DNA of 64,000 nt from Erodium maritimum (Eukaryota > Streptophyta > Magnoliopsida > Geraniales > Geraniaceae). Under the pieces are notes generated by a model. It had not been told where the DNA came from. It did no database searches and saw only the letters and a list, made by a program, of their open reading frames with translations. The stretch's first letter is position 1. The number at the start of each line of letters is the position of its first letter. The DNA lies in assembly GCA_963921825.1 (NCBI GenBank), contig OY997596.1, positions 10,049,001 to 10,113,000 of the forward strand, in the 5' to 3' direction. The translations under genes and the position numbers were made by a program. Shown piece after piece: positions 24,098 to 34,600 of this stretch.

Positions 24098-24212
24098 GGT
24101 AAATGGTTAGAGGATAATTGCCGGAACAAAGTTTCACATGATGACCAGCAAGATTTCATGAATGTGATGATCTCAGCCATTGACGGCAAAGACCTTGCCG
24201 GTTACAATGCTA
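24098..24212 (+). pseudogene. Fragment of a second CYP82-like P450
   Basis: Translates to GKWLEDNCRNKVSH, then DDQQDFMNVMISAIDGKDLA, then GYNAN, closely matching residues ~265-306 of the neighbouring P450 (GRWLEEHRRNKVS...QDFIDVMISATDGRDLAGYDAD). Nothing before or after continues the gene. It is a remnant of a tandem duplicate, so this locus once held at least two CYP82 copies. Confidence 0.85.
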
Positions 24213-25153
24213 ATGAAAGGAATTAAACATAATTCTTGTCCCCGAAAAACGATGAACAATAAAATGGCGATAAATAAAAAGAACACATAGTCTATACTGG
24301 TTCACTCTCATAATAGGAGCTACGTCCAGTTGTTGTCTATAAACACGATCTACTATAATCTTCAATGTAGTATTTGGTTTACATCGTTATTCCTCGATGT
24401 TAAGCTTCTCTTATCTATATAATAGGTTGCTTTGAACCTATAAAAACCATGTTTTAAGAATAAAAGATCTTGGAATATTGCTAATTAAGCTCTGTTCATA
24501 CAGTCTCGAGTCAATTCTCATAAAAGAAACCATTGGTATGCAATTATTGATGTATCTGGGATTAGCAAATCTGAGAAAATCAATAATAAATCCTCAGCGT
24601 CAAACATGTACAAATTATAGAACAAGTTGTTTCGATGACCAAACAAAAGGACAAAATCTACAGGGATTAGTTTATCAAATTCAGAGGTGGAAATAATATA
24701 GAAACACCAAACGTGATGACTACGTAACCGATACTTATTCGACCAAATTCGCTGTCTAAACAAATATTTTTAATAATTTGTTCTTGTGTTATTTTGACTT
24801 GACGGGATTAATTTTATTTTTTAATTTAGGTGTCTGATTTTATGTCCAAAAACAATTCATTAAACTAAATAGTATGAGATTATGACAATGCCAGAGAATA
24901 GAATTCAATTTGATTAGTTAATAAACGTAACATAGGAGAAAGTTGGTGTTTATTTGACTGGGTTTAATGTGGTGCGGCAGCCGTATTTATATTGGGCGAG
25001 GAGGCGCCTGCCAGTTTGACTCCGTTGAGAAGAAATGGAAGATGAGGTTGTGAAAGTGGGCTCCTTAGCCCATATTTTATTAAGGCCCAACTTGAGCCCG
25101 TAATCTTATTTTTGGCATAATAGAGGCATTCTTGTTCTAAAAAAGATGACATT
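24213..25153. other. Unassigned AT-rich spacer
   Basis: Short frames on both strands without domains. Nothing recognised. Confidence 0.45.
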
Positions 25154-25163
25154 GCATTTGAGG

Positions 25164-26379
25164 GAGGAGAAATCTAATAGGAACCCCTCTTATCCTAAAA
25201 ACTGTGTGAACCAATCCTAGCCACACACCCTTTAGATCCAACATTCACCATAATGCCACATCATCACCCCAATTCAACCAAAACTCACGCCACTTTCTTC
25301 CTTTCTCACACAAGCAAGGGCATAATTGTAATAGCATGGTGCCATGTAGACAAGTGTCCATTTTTTTGTTCAACAATTCACTAATTTAATCATTCCCGCT
25401 TCGTTTCAACTCTGATTAGCTTCAAACTTGCGCCAATATTTTTCTTTTTTCAAGGGCTTTAAATCAAGATCAGTCATGAATATATTTTGAAGCACGAAAA
25501 TAAAAAGTTATATTGGGGTGATAAAAACAATGTTGAGTGTTGATAAATCTTCACTAATAATTTTTTTTATATCGGAGTATCTGACTAGTGCTAAATAGTG
25601 TTTAGTGTTGATAAAACTAGTGCTCAGTGTTTATAAAAAACATGTGATGATGTGATAAAAATCATGTTCGATTTTGGAAAATGATGTGATAAAACTAGTG
25701 TATAGTGTTGATAAACCTAGTTTATAGTGTTGATAAACTCAGTGTATAGTATTGATAAAAGTTACCCAGACTTAACTTTTTTTTAAAATCAGTCCCGAAA
25801 TAAGGGTGATAACCTAGAGTTTAGTGTTGATAAAAAAACATGTGATGAGATGATAAAAACACATGTAATTTAATGATAAACATAGTGTTTAGTGTTGATA
25901 AAACTAGTGCTTAGTGTTCATAAAAAAACATGTGATGATGTGATAAAAATCATGTTCGATTTTGAAAAATGAGGTGATAAAACTAGTGTTTAGTGTTGAT
26001 AAACCCAGTGTATAGTGTTGATAAAAATTACTCAGACTTAACTTTTTTTTAAAAATCAGCCCCGAAAATAAAAAAAAATTTCGTGCTTCAAAATATATTC
26101 ATGAGTGATCTTGATAGAAAGCCCTTAAAAAAACAAAACTAATGGCGCAAGTTTGAAGCCAATCGGAGTTCAAACGAAGCGGGGAAAAATAAATTAGTGA
26201 ATTGGTTAAAAAAAATAATATGATAGTTTTACTAAAAAGCTCTTACCATTTATTAAAAAGTGTTGTTTTTTGCAGTCAACAAATCAATTGCATCTCATCC
26301 ATCCATTCTTAAAATGAATGGCTTGGATTGGTTCACACGGTTTTTACGTTAAGGAGTGGTTTCTATTTGATTTTTCCTC
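25164..26379. mobile_element. Mutator-like fold-back element with 10-bp target duplication
   Basis: GCATTTGAGG stands on both sides (25154-25163 and 26380-26389). The ends are inverted repeats (GAGGAGAAATCTAATAGGAA against GAGGAAAAATCAAATAGAAA). Inner arms repeat the core TTCGTTTCAACTCTGATTNG, TTGCGCCA and TTCAAGGGCTTT inverted at ~26090-26200. The loop (~25510-26040) is a degenerate minisatellite of units such as GTTTAGTGTTGATAAA. Long inverted repeats with a 9-11-bp duplication are typical of Mutator superfamily elements. There is no transposase, so it is non-autonomous. Confidence 0.85.
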
Positions 26380-26485
26380 GCATTTGAGGTATCGATTTGT
26401 GCTGTGGTTTAGAGTATTACGGGAACAAGAACTTGGTTCTTAATAGCCGTGGAGCAAGAACTTCTCTTGTTTTCTTGATGTTATA

Positions 26486-26760
26486 TGTTGAAGTTGAACT
26501 TATACTAGAAAAATATAAGAATAAAATACTACATATAAAGGTTAGGGTCACCCAACTAATAAGGTTTACTTTTAAGTCGTGGAAGCCCGAACCGATATAA
26601 GTGATGTTTTTAATTCAAAAAGTTGCATGGTATCGGAGCTGATTCGGCCTACGACCTACCTGTCATCTCCACCATGTGGTCTCCGATTCATATGCAGATG
26701 TCCAGTCCTATTATGTGTTAGTCTTAGTGTCCGTAGTTCAATCATAAATGTCCAAATGTA
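26486..26760 (+). mobile_element. Partial TRIM, family II (LTR, PBS, some internal)
   Basis: A ~142-bp LTR (26486-26627, TGTTGAAG...TTGCA) is followed at once by TGGTATCGGAGC (26628-26639), a primer binding site matching initiator-Met tRNA, and by internal sequence that matches the TRIM at 30397-30807 read on the other strand. The second LTR is not seen. Fossil, incomplete. Confidence 0.75.
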
Positions 26761-27304
26761 TATATCATCATTAGCAATAAAATTAAAGCGGCTTTCTATT
26801 ACTTATGTGTTGGAGTAATATATCGATGTGTGCTCTGATCTATGCCCACCATGCGAATAGAACTATAGATCGATATAGATCACACTCGATGGGTCCATAG
26901 TCAACATAGCTTCACTAGAAGCGACTAGTATGAAAGATGGCTCTTTATGGCTTACGTTCTGTTAGTCATTGGAATGGGATTCCAGAGTCTGATCATAGAT
27001 ATCGTGTGGGACATGATATTGGACGACCGACATGAATATGTGCCATAGATCAAGTCATGAACATATTCATTGTCGTAGCTTGTCATGTATCCTTAGACCA
27101 AGGAGTCTGTGTGATCGCTATGCAGTAAACAACTGAGTTTGACATGAGCCTAACGTTGTCCATAACAGGGCTTCCATAACGGCCAAGATTGGCTTGGGGA
27201 CAGAGTGCATGAGTGACACGAAAGATGGCTAAGGGATTTATCCCTCATACTATGGTATGGGAAAGATATCGGTTCTTAGCCGCTTCATCGAGAGTGACTG
27301 AAAG
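26761..27304 (+). other. Probable non-coding interior of an LTR element (left part)
   Basis: No coding frame. The sequence seems to continue on the other side of the LINE inserted at 27324-29323, up to the LTR-like repeat at 29834. It may be the interior of a large non-coding LTR derivative (LARD). This is inference from layout only. Confidence 0.35.
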
Positions 27305-27323
27305 AATAGTATGGCCACGTACA

Positions 27324-29323
27324 TTTTTTTTTGGATAAGCGCGAAAATTTTATTAACAAAGAATTAGATCCAAGCAGGATCTAACCAAAAGAAACCATTA
27401 CAAGTGAGCTCTCAGCAGGAGCTGCGGGAACAAACCCGAAACAAAAAAAGGAACGCTAAATCACCCGTCAGTAGTCCACTCTTCACCATCCGAAGTCAAA
27501 GTCGGATCGCCAAAGGCTTTAGCTGCATGAGCAAGCTGAGCAGCTTGAGTTTGTATACAGCTTGAGCGGAAACTATTGTCAGCAGTCTAAGAGATCTGCT
27601 TCCCAAAGTCCACAGGTATAAATCTCTCTCGACTCCTAGAAAGGGTTGATTTGACATGAATGATATATTAATCTTTTAAGAACTTGGGAGGCTGACTTTG
27701 ATGATTCGAAGTTCGGGTAGGCTGCTTCGAATGACGACCCGGTTCAAAGGTTTAGACGGTTTAAGGAGAATCTCCTTCCACGGACTACTCTGTTGTTCCC
27801 CAGCCGGGTCACTAGAATTCTGGACATGAGGTTGCGCAGGCCCGATGACTTCAGTACCCAAAACAATTGGTTTTTGAAATGAACTTGCACTTATCCGGCC
27901 CAACTCAGTCAGCCTTGGCCCATTACCAGCACCCACATCCACTGGGCCGGATTGACCAAACCCAGTAGCAAGCCCATTCACAGCCAATCCATCGTCGCGC
28001 GATTCGCGTGCCAATAGACCGTCTTCAACCTCGCGAATATCACTCGCAAACTCTGTCACATCCAAATCACCAGCACACAGTTTAGAACTCACACGAATCA
28101 CGGAGTCGCGTTCAAACCCTGTGCGATCCAGAATCACTAGAGAATCGTGAATTTCCGACGGAAATGGACCGGCCAATCCATCATTTCCTTCTTCGTGCGA
28201 TTCGCTTGCCATCTCGTCTTCAACCTCGCGAATATCACTCGTAGATGCTGGAGAATCGACAGTTTGAATTTCCGACGGAACTGGACCGGCCTGCGTCTCC
28301 GGTCGTCCTTCCTTCAACATCACCCTCCGACTTGCAGACACCCCACCGGATTCCGGCGATCAAAACAGGGAAATCGAATCTACTGGAACCAGAATATGAG
28401 GTAAGGAAGCATTATACTCTACCACAACTGACTCAAGGAGGTTTTGGTCAGCACATGTTATGCTCTGTTTTGGAGAATTTATCGTTTTGAATTTCTGGCA
28501 TCGGGAAATGGCTACAAACAAACTAAAGCCATTTACCTTGTACCCATTCAGACTGGTAACGGCTTGGTTGGCCTCTTCCTTTGATCGATATCGCACAAAA
28601 CCCAAAAAATTACTTTTACGGTTTGGTCGGAGCAAAACAGAGGAAGTGACGATTTCTCCAAAGGTTCCAAAGACGTTCTCAACCCAGTCGATCTTTGTAT
28701 CATAAGGTAAGTTGCAGATGAATACCTCATCTTCTTGTAGCTGAAACACGGCCTTCGAACGGCGAGGACGTGATCCAGAAGCCAACTGCCTCTCCTTAGT
28801 AACCAGAGCAGCAATGGAGTATGAAACCCCACTTGGCTCAACCGCACCAGATGCAAAAACTTGACCGACACCCTGCGCAGGCTTAACAACTTCCGAAGGC
28901 TCTGTTTCTGGTCCTTTAACCAGAACCTGCTTCAAGGCTTTCGAAGGCACTACAGCTGGTCCTTTAACCTTGGACAACACTTGCTTTGTCGCCAAATCAG
29001 CCCCTCCCTTCTTTGTTTACTTGGCACGACGCGAACGAGACTAGCCAGAGCCTGAAACCTTCGACCTGACTGAAACAACCTTGGCTTTTGAACCATGAAC
29101 AACACCAACCCCTCCCTCTTTAAGTACACGAAATTTAGAGACCTTGTTGACAATGGAACAATATTTATCATAGCTCGACACCAATAACGAACAAAAGGAG
29201 GAAAAAGAAAGAGGCTTCGATTTGTTCATTTCACATAGTCGAGCCGCTCTCCTTCCCTGACCCACAAGAGCTAAAATCAGCTCTGTTACACTGTTATGCA
29301 AGGAAGCACTTTCGTGATATCAC
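27324..29323 (-). mobile_element. RRM-type ORF1-only LINE, copy 1 (2.0 kb)
   Basis: The insertion is flanked by 19-bp target duplications, AATAGTATGGCCACGTACA (27305-27323) and AATAGTATGGCCATGCACA (29324-29342), 17 of 19 identical. The T-run at 27324 is the polyA tail of a minus-strand element and is followed by a plant L1-like 3' end (GGATAAGCGCGAAAATTTTA). Everything between tail and 5' end is ORF1 and its flanks. There is no endonuclease, reverse transcriptase or RNase H region. It has the same overall build as the copy at 35567-37443. Confidence 0.85.
27676..29301 (-). pseudogene. ORF1 of RRM-type LINE copy 1, in three frame pieces
   Basis: Minus-strand pieces are 29301-29041 (N-terminal, SLSFSSFCSLLVSSYDKYCS, matching SLSSFGSVLLSLYRDYRS of the second copy), 28995-28360 (RRM: RNP2 VFICNL, RNP1-like NFLGFVRY) and 28341-27676 (acidic/Ser-rich C-terminal part with SSPWKEIL, matching SPWKDIL in the second copy). 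Frame changes separate the pieces, so it is no longer a working gene. The RRM is an RNA-binding fold, and RRM-bearing ORF1 proteins are known from the BNR-type clade of plant L1 LINEs. Confidence 0.75.
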
Positions 29324-29342
29324 AATAGTATGGCCATGCACA

Positions 29343-29833
29343 TGATACTGATATTGGGTATCATATATTCAGTCATCTCACATATCAAGGAACAATGATT
29401 GAGAATAATAAGGATGACGTCTCTATGCCTTATCTCAATAAGGATATCAGAGATAAAAGGATAATGACAGAGACGACGGAAAGGTTAGAATCGATAGGGT
29501 CGATTCGTTATGCAGTGTCAGGAAATACTAAAGTCGCGTTAGTTTCCACTTAAATATGATCAAGTAAAATGAGATTTACGTTGATCTATTGACATGCATA
29601 ATAAACCTAAGGGTCACACCGGAGGGTGAAACTCATTGACACATTTATGGAGAATGGCCAAAAGGGAGTTGTCTTTAGACATGACCAAAACTGGGCTTTG
29701 GGTCATGTGCCCGTAAGTGAATAGGACATTACGGATCGAGACAAGGCTTGGAGTCTTTGCATTGATCACGTCGGAAAATATTGGACATTTCCGGTATGGA
29801 AGGCTTGGAGGAGATGAGCGCATCACGGGACCT
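29343..29833 (+). other. Probable non-coding interior of an LTR element (right part)
   Basis: Continuation, without coding frame, of the sequence interrupted by the LINE at 27324. It runs up to the LTR-like repeat at 29834. Confidence 0.35.
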
Positions 29834-30391
29834 CTTTGGGAATGGTCACGGGCCATATTCCAAGAGGCCCATGCAACCAAGGCCCATGGAACTATTTAAT
29901 CAAGTCTTGATTCATTAGTACTAAGTAAGCAAGACAAGGATTAAGGTGTTGATGATTCACCACCTAACCCCATCTTGTCTAGCATTACTTAGCATCATAC
30001 TTGTCTCATGCTTTTAGTTTGACAAGTTGATGGGGTTTGTTATGTTTAAGTCATCTTTTTTCAACATAACAAACAAAAGACAAGAATATGAAACACAACT
30101 TCTCCCTCCTCTCCTCGGCAATTTCGGCTAAGACAAGCTCCCACCTCTATTTTTGTGTTCTTGAGTCCTCAAACAGAAGAACTACGTGGCTTTTATTCCC
30201 ATGTGGATACGTAGGCGTCTTGAAGACTCAAGCCAATCATTCGTTCCCGGTGTTCTTGTTTTGGTAAGAAATAGTGCTGAATTTTTCTCTTGTGAATCCA
30301 TTCTTTGTTAGTTGTTTCATGGTTTTAATTTTCTCTTGGTTTTTATTGACTGCGAGTTGGTTCATCTTCAACCCTACCTCGAGACCCAACA
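29834..30391 (+). mobile_element. LTR-like direct repeat, copy 1
   Basis: ~558 bp closely related to 30922-31522 in the same orientation, ending GAGACCCAACA. The second copy has TGTTGGG...CCCAACA ends, typical of LTRs. No coding region lies between the copies. They may be LTRs of a short or internally reduced element, or a segmental duplication of one LTR. Fossil. Confidence 0.6.
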
Positions 30392-30396
30392 TTATG

Positions 30397-30807
30397 ACAT
30401 ATGTAAAACAGACCACTTATATCGACTCGGCCTTTCTCAACTAAAAGATCAATCTTATTAATTGTGTGTGGTTTTAGCCTTTATAACTAGCTTTTTATTC
30501 TTATATTTTATTAATGTGGGTTCAATTTCAACACCCCCCTTCCCCGTGTAAGACTAGACATCTACACGTGGGTTTTAGCAGGATTTGGCATCTACATATG
30601 GGCCGGAGACCACAAGGTGGAGGTGACAAATAGACCGTGGACCGAACCAGCTCTAACACCATGTTAAATTTGTTTTTTTAACAGACCAATTATATTGGGT
30701 CGAGCTTCCACAACTAAAAAGTTAACCTTATTAGTTGGGTGTGACCCCTAGCCTTTATCAATACTTTTTATTCTTATATTTTTTCAATGTGGGTTCACCC
30801 TTCAACA
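30397..30807 (-). mobile_element. TRIM element, family II, with TSD TTATG
   Basis: Two ~140-bp direct repeats (about 30397-30535 and 30664-30807) flank ~130 bp. Read on the minus strand, the right LTR is followed by TGGTGTTAGAGC, close to the initiator-Met primer binding site, and the left LTR is preceded by the purine tract GGGGAAGGGGGG. TTATG stands at 30392-30396 and 30808-30812. It looks structurally whole for a TRIM, which carries no genes. It is inserted just after the LTR-like repeat at 29834. Confidence 0.8.
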
Positions 30808-30921
30808 TTATGCGTGGTCTAGAACGGAAGAAACTTTAGATGTCATTTGTGGTGTATTGTATGGGTCAAGACATAGCCTTGAATTGGTGATGTGTTGCAG
30901 GAATTAAGATCAAAGTGTTCT

Positions 30922-31205
30922 TGTTGGGAATGGTCACGGGCCATGTTCCAAAAGGCTCATGCAACCAAGGCTCATGGAACTAATTAATCAAGTCTCGATT
31001 AATTAATACTAAGTAATCAAGACAAGGATTAAGGTGCTAGTGATTCACCACATAACCCCATCTTGTCTAACCATACTTAACATCATACTTGTCCTATTTA
31101 CACCATGATTGTCTTATACTATTGTTTAATATGTTGATGGGATCTAATTGGTTTAAGTCATCCTTTTCGAACATACCAAACACAAGATACAAATAGGAAG
31201 CAATT

Positions 31206-31236
<31 letters not shown>

Positions 31237-31522
31237 AATATTTCGGCCAAGGCAAGCTCTCATCTCCATTTTTGGTGTTCTTGAGTCCTCATAAGAAGAA
31301 CTACGTGGCTTTGATTCCCAATCCCAAGTGCATACGTAAGCGTCTTGGAGATTCAAGCCAAATTATTATTTACCCCGTTTTCTTGTTTTAGTATGAAAAT
31401 GTTGATTTTTTTTTTGTTATTCTAATTTTTGGTAGTTGATACATTATTTTAATGGTCTCTTGGTTTTATTTGTCATTCCGCTGCGAGTTGGTTCATCTCC
31501 TACCCTACCTCGAGACCCAACA
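30922..31522 (+). mobile_element. LTR-like direct repeat, copy 2
   Basis: TGTTGGG...CCCAACA ends. It matches copy 1 throughout, apart from a 30-base C run (31206-31235) that copy 1 lacks at the same place (~30110). Confidence 0.65.
31206..31235. repeat. Poly-C run of 30 bases
   Basis: Uninterrupted C30 within the LTR-like repeat. The paralogous stretch has only CTTCTCCCTCCTCTCC-type sequence. Confidence 0.95.
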
Positions 31523-32561
31523 CGTACCCCATTTCAACGAGATCCATATAGGTAAAGGAGAAACGACAAAATCATTTCTTGATTTGTTTTGCAGAACATT
31601 TGAAGAACAATTATTGGGCATCTTCCAATTGTTGTAAATGAAATATATTTTTGGAAACATTTCCATTGATTTTCTTCTCTGATGAGGCTCTAACGGTTAT
31701 TGAGCCTGTTATTTTCTAAATATGGTCAAAGTTGAACGGAATCGGGGTCCTGTTACGTCAAAGTACAGGCTATTCCCGAAGCGGAAAAAGTTTATATTTC
31801 ACCTTGACTCCTCTTTCATAATGGTAAGCCTCTTCCTGATTTGGTAGATGGTCGTCCTCTTTGTTAACAGTTTGTCAGATCTCTCCCCGGATGTCTATCC
31901 TCTGATATGGCCAACACTCGTCTCAATGATGGCGTGCTTGACATCCTTTTGTTGCTACATATTTGGTGCTACTTTCACATCCATGGTTTGGTTTCAAGTG
32001 CCCAACGATTATGTTATTCATAAGCTTTCTTGGACTACAAGTTTCTCTTTCTTGGGATGCAAGAAATCTTATCTACTGAATTTTGGAGTTGTTCTTATGT
32101 CTTCTTGTGGATCGTTCTTGTGGGGGCTTAATCCTCTCTTCCTTTTCTTGCTATTAATTTGTCATTGGGGCTTGCCTTGTTTTTTGGTTGCCTTGTTGTT
32201 TGTGGGTTTGTTGCTCCCTTTAAGATTGGGTTGTCGTGTATTTATTTTTTTGATACATTTTTTCGTTGTTTTAGTTCATTGTTGATCTGCGGGTAGCCTG
32301 TAGCTAGGTCATTTGTATTCCTCTTTCTTCTCCAAAGAAGTTTTAATTTAAATTAGTTTTCAGATAAAAAAAATCAACAAATGGTATATGCGTAAGATCT
32401 CCATCTTTATTTGTTGTTCTTAGCTAAAATATCTCTAAATAGTAAGATGAAAGTGAAAATAAAAAGAGACATTTACACAAGAATGTGCTATCTTGAGGGC
32501 AACAAGTCAATATCATCGCCATATATAGTATGTCCCCGTAAGTGTTCCCTTGATCCATTCC
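31523..32561. other. Unassigned, possible plus-strand LINE tail near 32280-32370
   Basis: T/G-rich DNA. The 145-codon frame at 31848 reads as hydrophobic low-complexity protein and has no domain. The end at ~32370 (...AGTTTTCAGATAAAAAAA) resembles a polyA retroelement tail. The rest is 3' flank of the EGF-like gene. Confidence 0.35.
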
Positions 32562-34294
32562 TTAAAACCATGTTAGGAAGACTGTCGCTGAGAGTATCAG
32601 AACCAGAAAATCAAGGGTCTGCTTCATCGAATAATTACTCACTTTAGTTGTACCTATATATAACCACACACATGCATTTGGATTAAAACATCGAGGTCAT
32701 GATCACAACTATAAAAACTTACGGTAAATTATATTTGTCTACAAACTCATTGTATTTAACGGAATTTAGTCATATGACAGACACGTGACATCAACTATTT
32801 CTTTTTCGAAATAGCAGTTTTGCCCTTTGCACTATGTGTTTTATTAGTTGTAATTCTCATGTATATGTGTTTTGCAATTTGGAACCTTATGTATTCATTT
32901 GTATCCGTTAGTAGATTTGCAGACGAAAAATAGTAATTCATCGTAAGTTTATACAAAACACGGATAGATCACCGCACGTTTTTGTAATTACCCATACATT
33001 ATATAATCAAGGGATAATTGTCCAAAACTACCCTAAAGTTTCGTTCACAAATGAGTTGATGCACAAAGTTTTGTCCACGCTGTGTGGCTACTCTGAGGTT
33101 TTGCCCACACTTTTGTGGGTGCATTGAAGTTTTGCCCACACTTTTGTGGGTGCATTGAAGTTTTGTCCACGCTTATATTCAATCCGGAAAGCACTGCCCA
33201 GAGGCCCCAGACCAACATCTTGAACATCCCTGTTACGTCAAAACTAAAAAAGTCGTGGACAAAGCTTCAGGATAGTCACACAGCGTGGACGAAACTTTGT
33301 GAATTAATTCGTTTGTGGACGAAACTTTAGGCTAATTTTGAACAATTATCCCTATAGTCAACTTTGTAAAAAAAATAGAACTGTCATAGGAGTAATTAAA
33401 TTACCTCCCGAAGATTTGGGAGCTGGTGCACCTAACCCGTTATTGCAATTCCCTTTCACGTAACCTGTCCAAAAACAGACAGAAATATGTTACATGTTTT
33501 TCCCTGTTTAACTATATATAACTGAGGTGTTAAATACAATTGATTTAAACATGCCAATATCAATGAAAGTTATATTTTTTTTAAATGAAGAGCTTACATT
33601 TTGGGAAGCAAGGTAAATTAGGGTTGTCGAGCAAATTTCCATAGCCTTCCTCGCAGTGGCACGTAGCGTTCAGGATGCCCTCGTGTACCGTACAGTTAGC
33701 TCCGAGGCAGAGAGCGCAGAAGGCTGCCCAATATTAACTTTCTTTATGTTATTGTATCGACATCGAATAAGCGAAAAGAAAGCATATGGAATTGCACACA
33801 TACGGTTAATGACTATCGGCGGAGGTGGAGATGCATTGCCACATTTGTTATCAGTAGTACCTGTACGTCATTGAATTCCACGGTATTTTAATTTTAATTT
33901 CATCGCTTGAGCTTTTAATTGAATTGGTCACGTCAAATACAAGTTACGTACAGTTTGGGAGAGCACACATTGGGAGAGTGATGTTAAAGATTTCAGGAGA
34001 TTTCCAACCGGGATTGCATTTACAATCAAATGGAATGATTGCAGATGCGTTGGCGCTGGGCTCGCAAGCTCCTTTCCCGCACAGTTGTAACTTATCGACT
34101 ACCGGGCAAACATCTGCAACGTAGAATTTCATAATTAACAACGTTAAAGAACTCAACTCGTTCGATATAATGAAGAAGGGAAATATCTGAAATAAATTAC
34201 TTATTGGTGGTAGAGTGAAGGAGAGATTGCATGAAAAGAGAGCAGAGAGGAGAAGGATCTGGAAACAAATGAGTGGTAAGCTGCAACTCCTCAT
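32562..34294 (-). CDS. Plant EGF-like, GPI-tailed secreted protein (six exons, 192 aa)
   Basis: Exons, in coding order: 34294-34201, 34113-33952, 33860-33804, 33723-33598, 33464-33405, 32641-32562. All introns have GT...AG ends, all inner joins are phase 1, and the total is 579 bp, 192 codons plus stop. Residues 1-~26 are a signal peptide (PLICFQILLLSALFSC). Two Cys-rich EGF-like parts follow (CGKGACEPS...CKCNPGW...CALPNC, and CTVHEG...TCHCEEGYGN...LPCFPKC), with several NxS/T sites and a short Pro-rich linker (SPPPPI). The C-terminus TLDFLVLILSATVFLTWF is a GPI-type tail. The product is probably extracellular at the plasma membrane. The family's role is unclear to me; resemblance to plant 'EGF-like/slit-like' proteins is from memory. 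The last 763-bp intron holds a MITE. Exon 3 (57 bp) and exon 5 (60 bp) are easy to miss. Confidence 0.85.
33010..33353. mobile_element. MITE in the last intron of the EGF-like gene
   Basis: The ends are inverted repeats (AGGGATAATTGTCCAAAACT against AGGGATAATTGTTCAAAATT), continuing inward as CTAAAGTTTCGT and as GTCCACGCTGTGTGGCTA-like arms. Flanks are ATAATCA (33003-33009) and ATAGTCA (33354-33360), 6 of 7 equal, a possible target duplication. The loop repeats GAAGTTTTGCCCACACTTTTGTGGGTGCATT. No coding capacity. Confidence 0.8.
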
Positions 34295-34600
34295 TTCGAT
34301 TGCTCAAGAAAGTAACAGGTGAAGGGTTGTTTTGTAGTATGTTAATAATTGATACTACATAGGTAATGTCAAATTCCAGGTTTGTATTTTAGTTTGATTT
34401 ATAGATTTGGGCGGGAGGAGCGAGGAAGGTCAGAGAAACAGACAAAAACTTAAGGTTATGTTGTGTCGATAATAGCCACATTTGCAACAAAACAAAACAA
34501 ATCATATTTGGTTGCCGATTAAAAATGACAACAAAACGAGTAAGATGGCAATGTGATTTCTTGATATGGACTTCTTGTCTTTAATTCGGGTCTAGAGATT

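Noticed and set aside
31848-32285. 145-codon frame that looks like a membrane protein
   Set aside because: T-rich composition gives chance hydrophobic residues. No domain, and it seems to be retroelement DNA.
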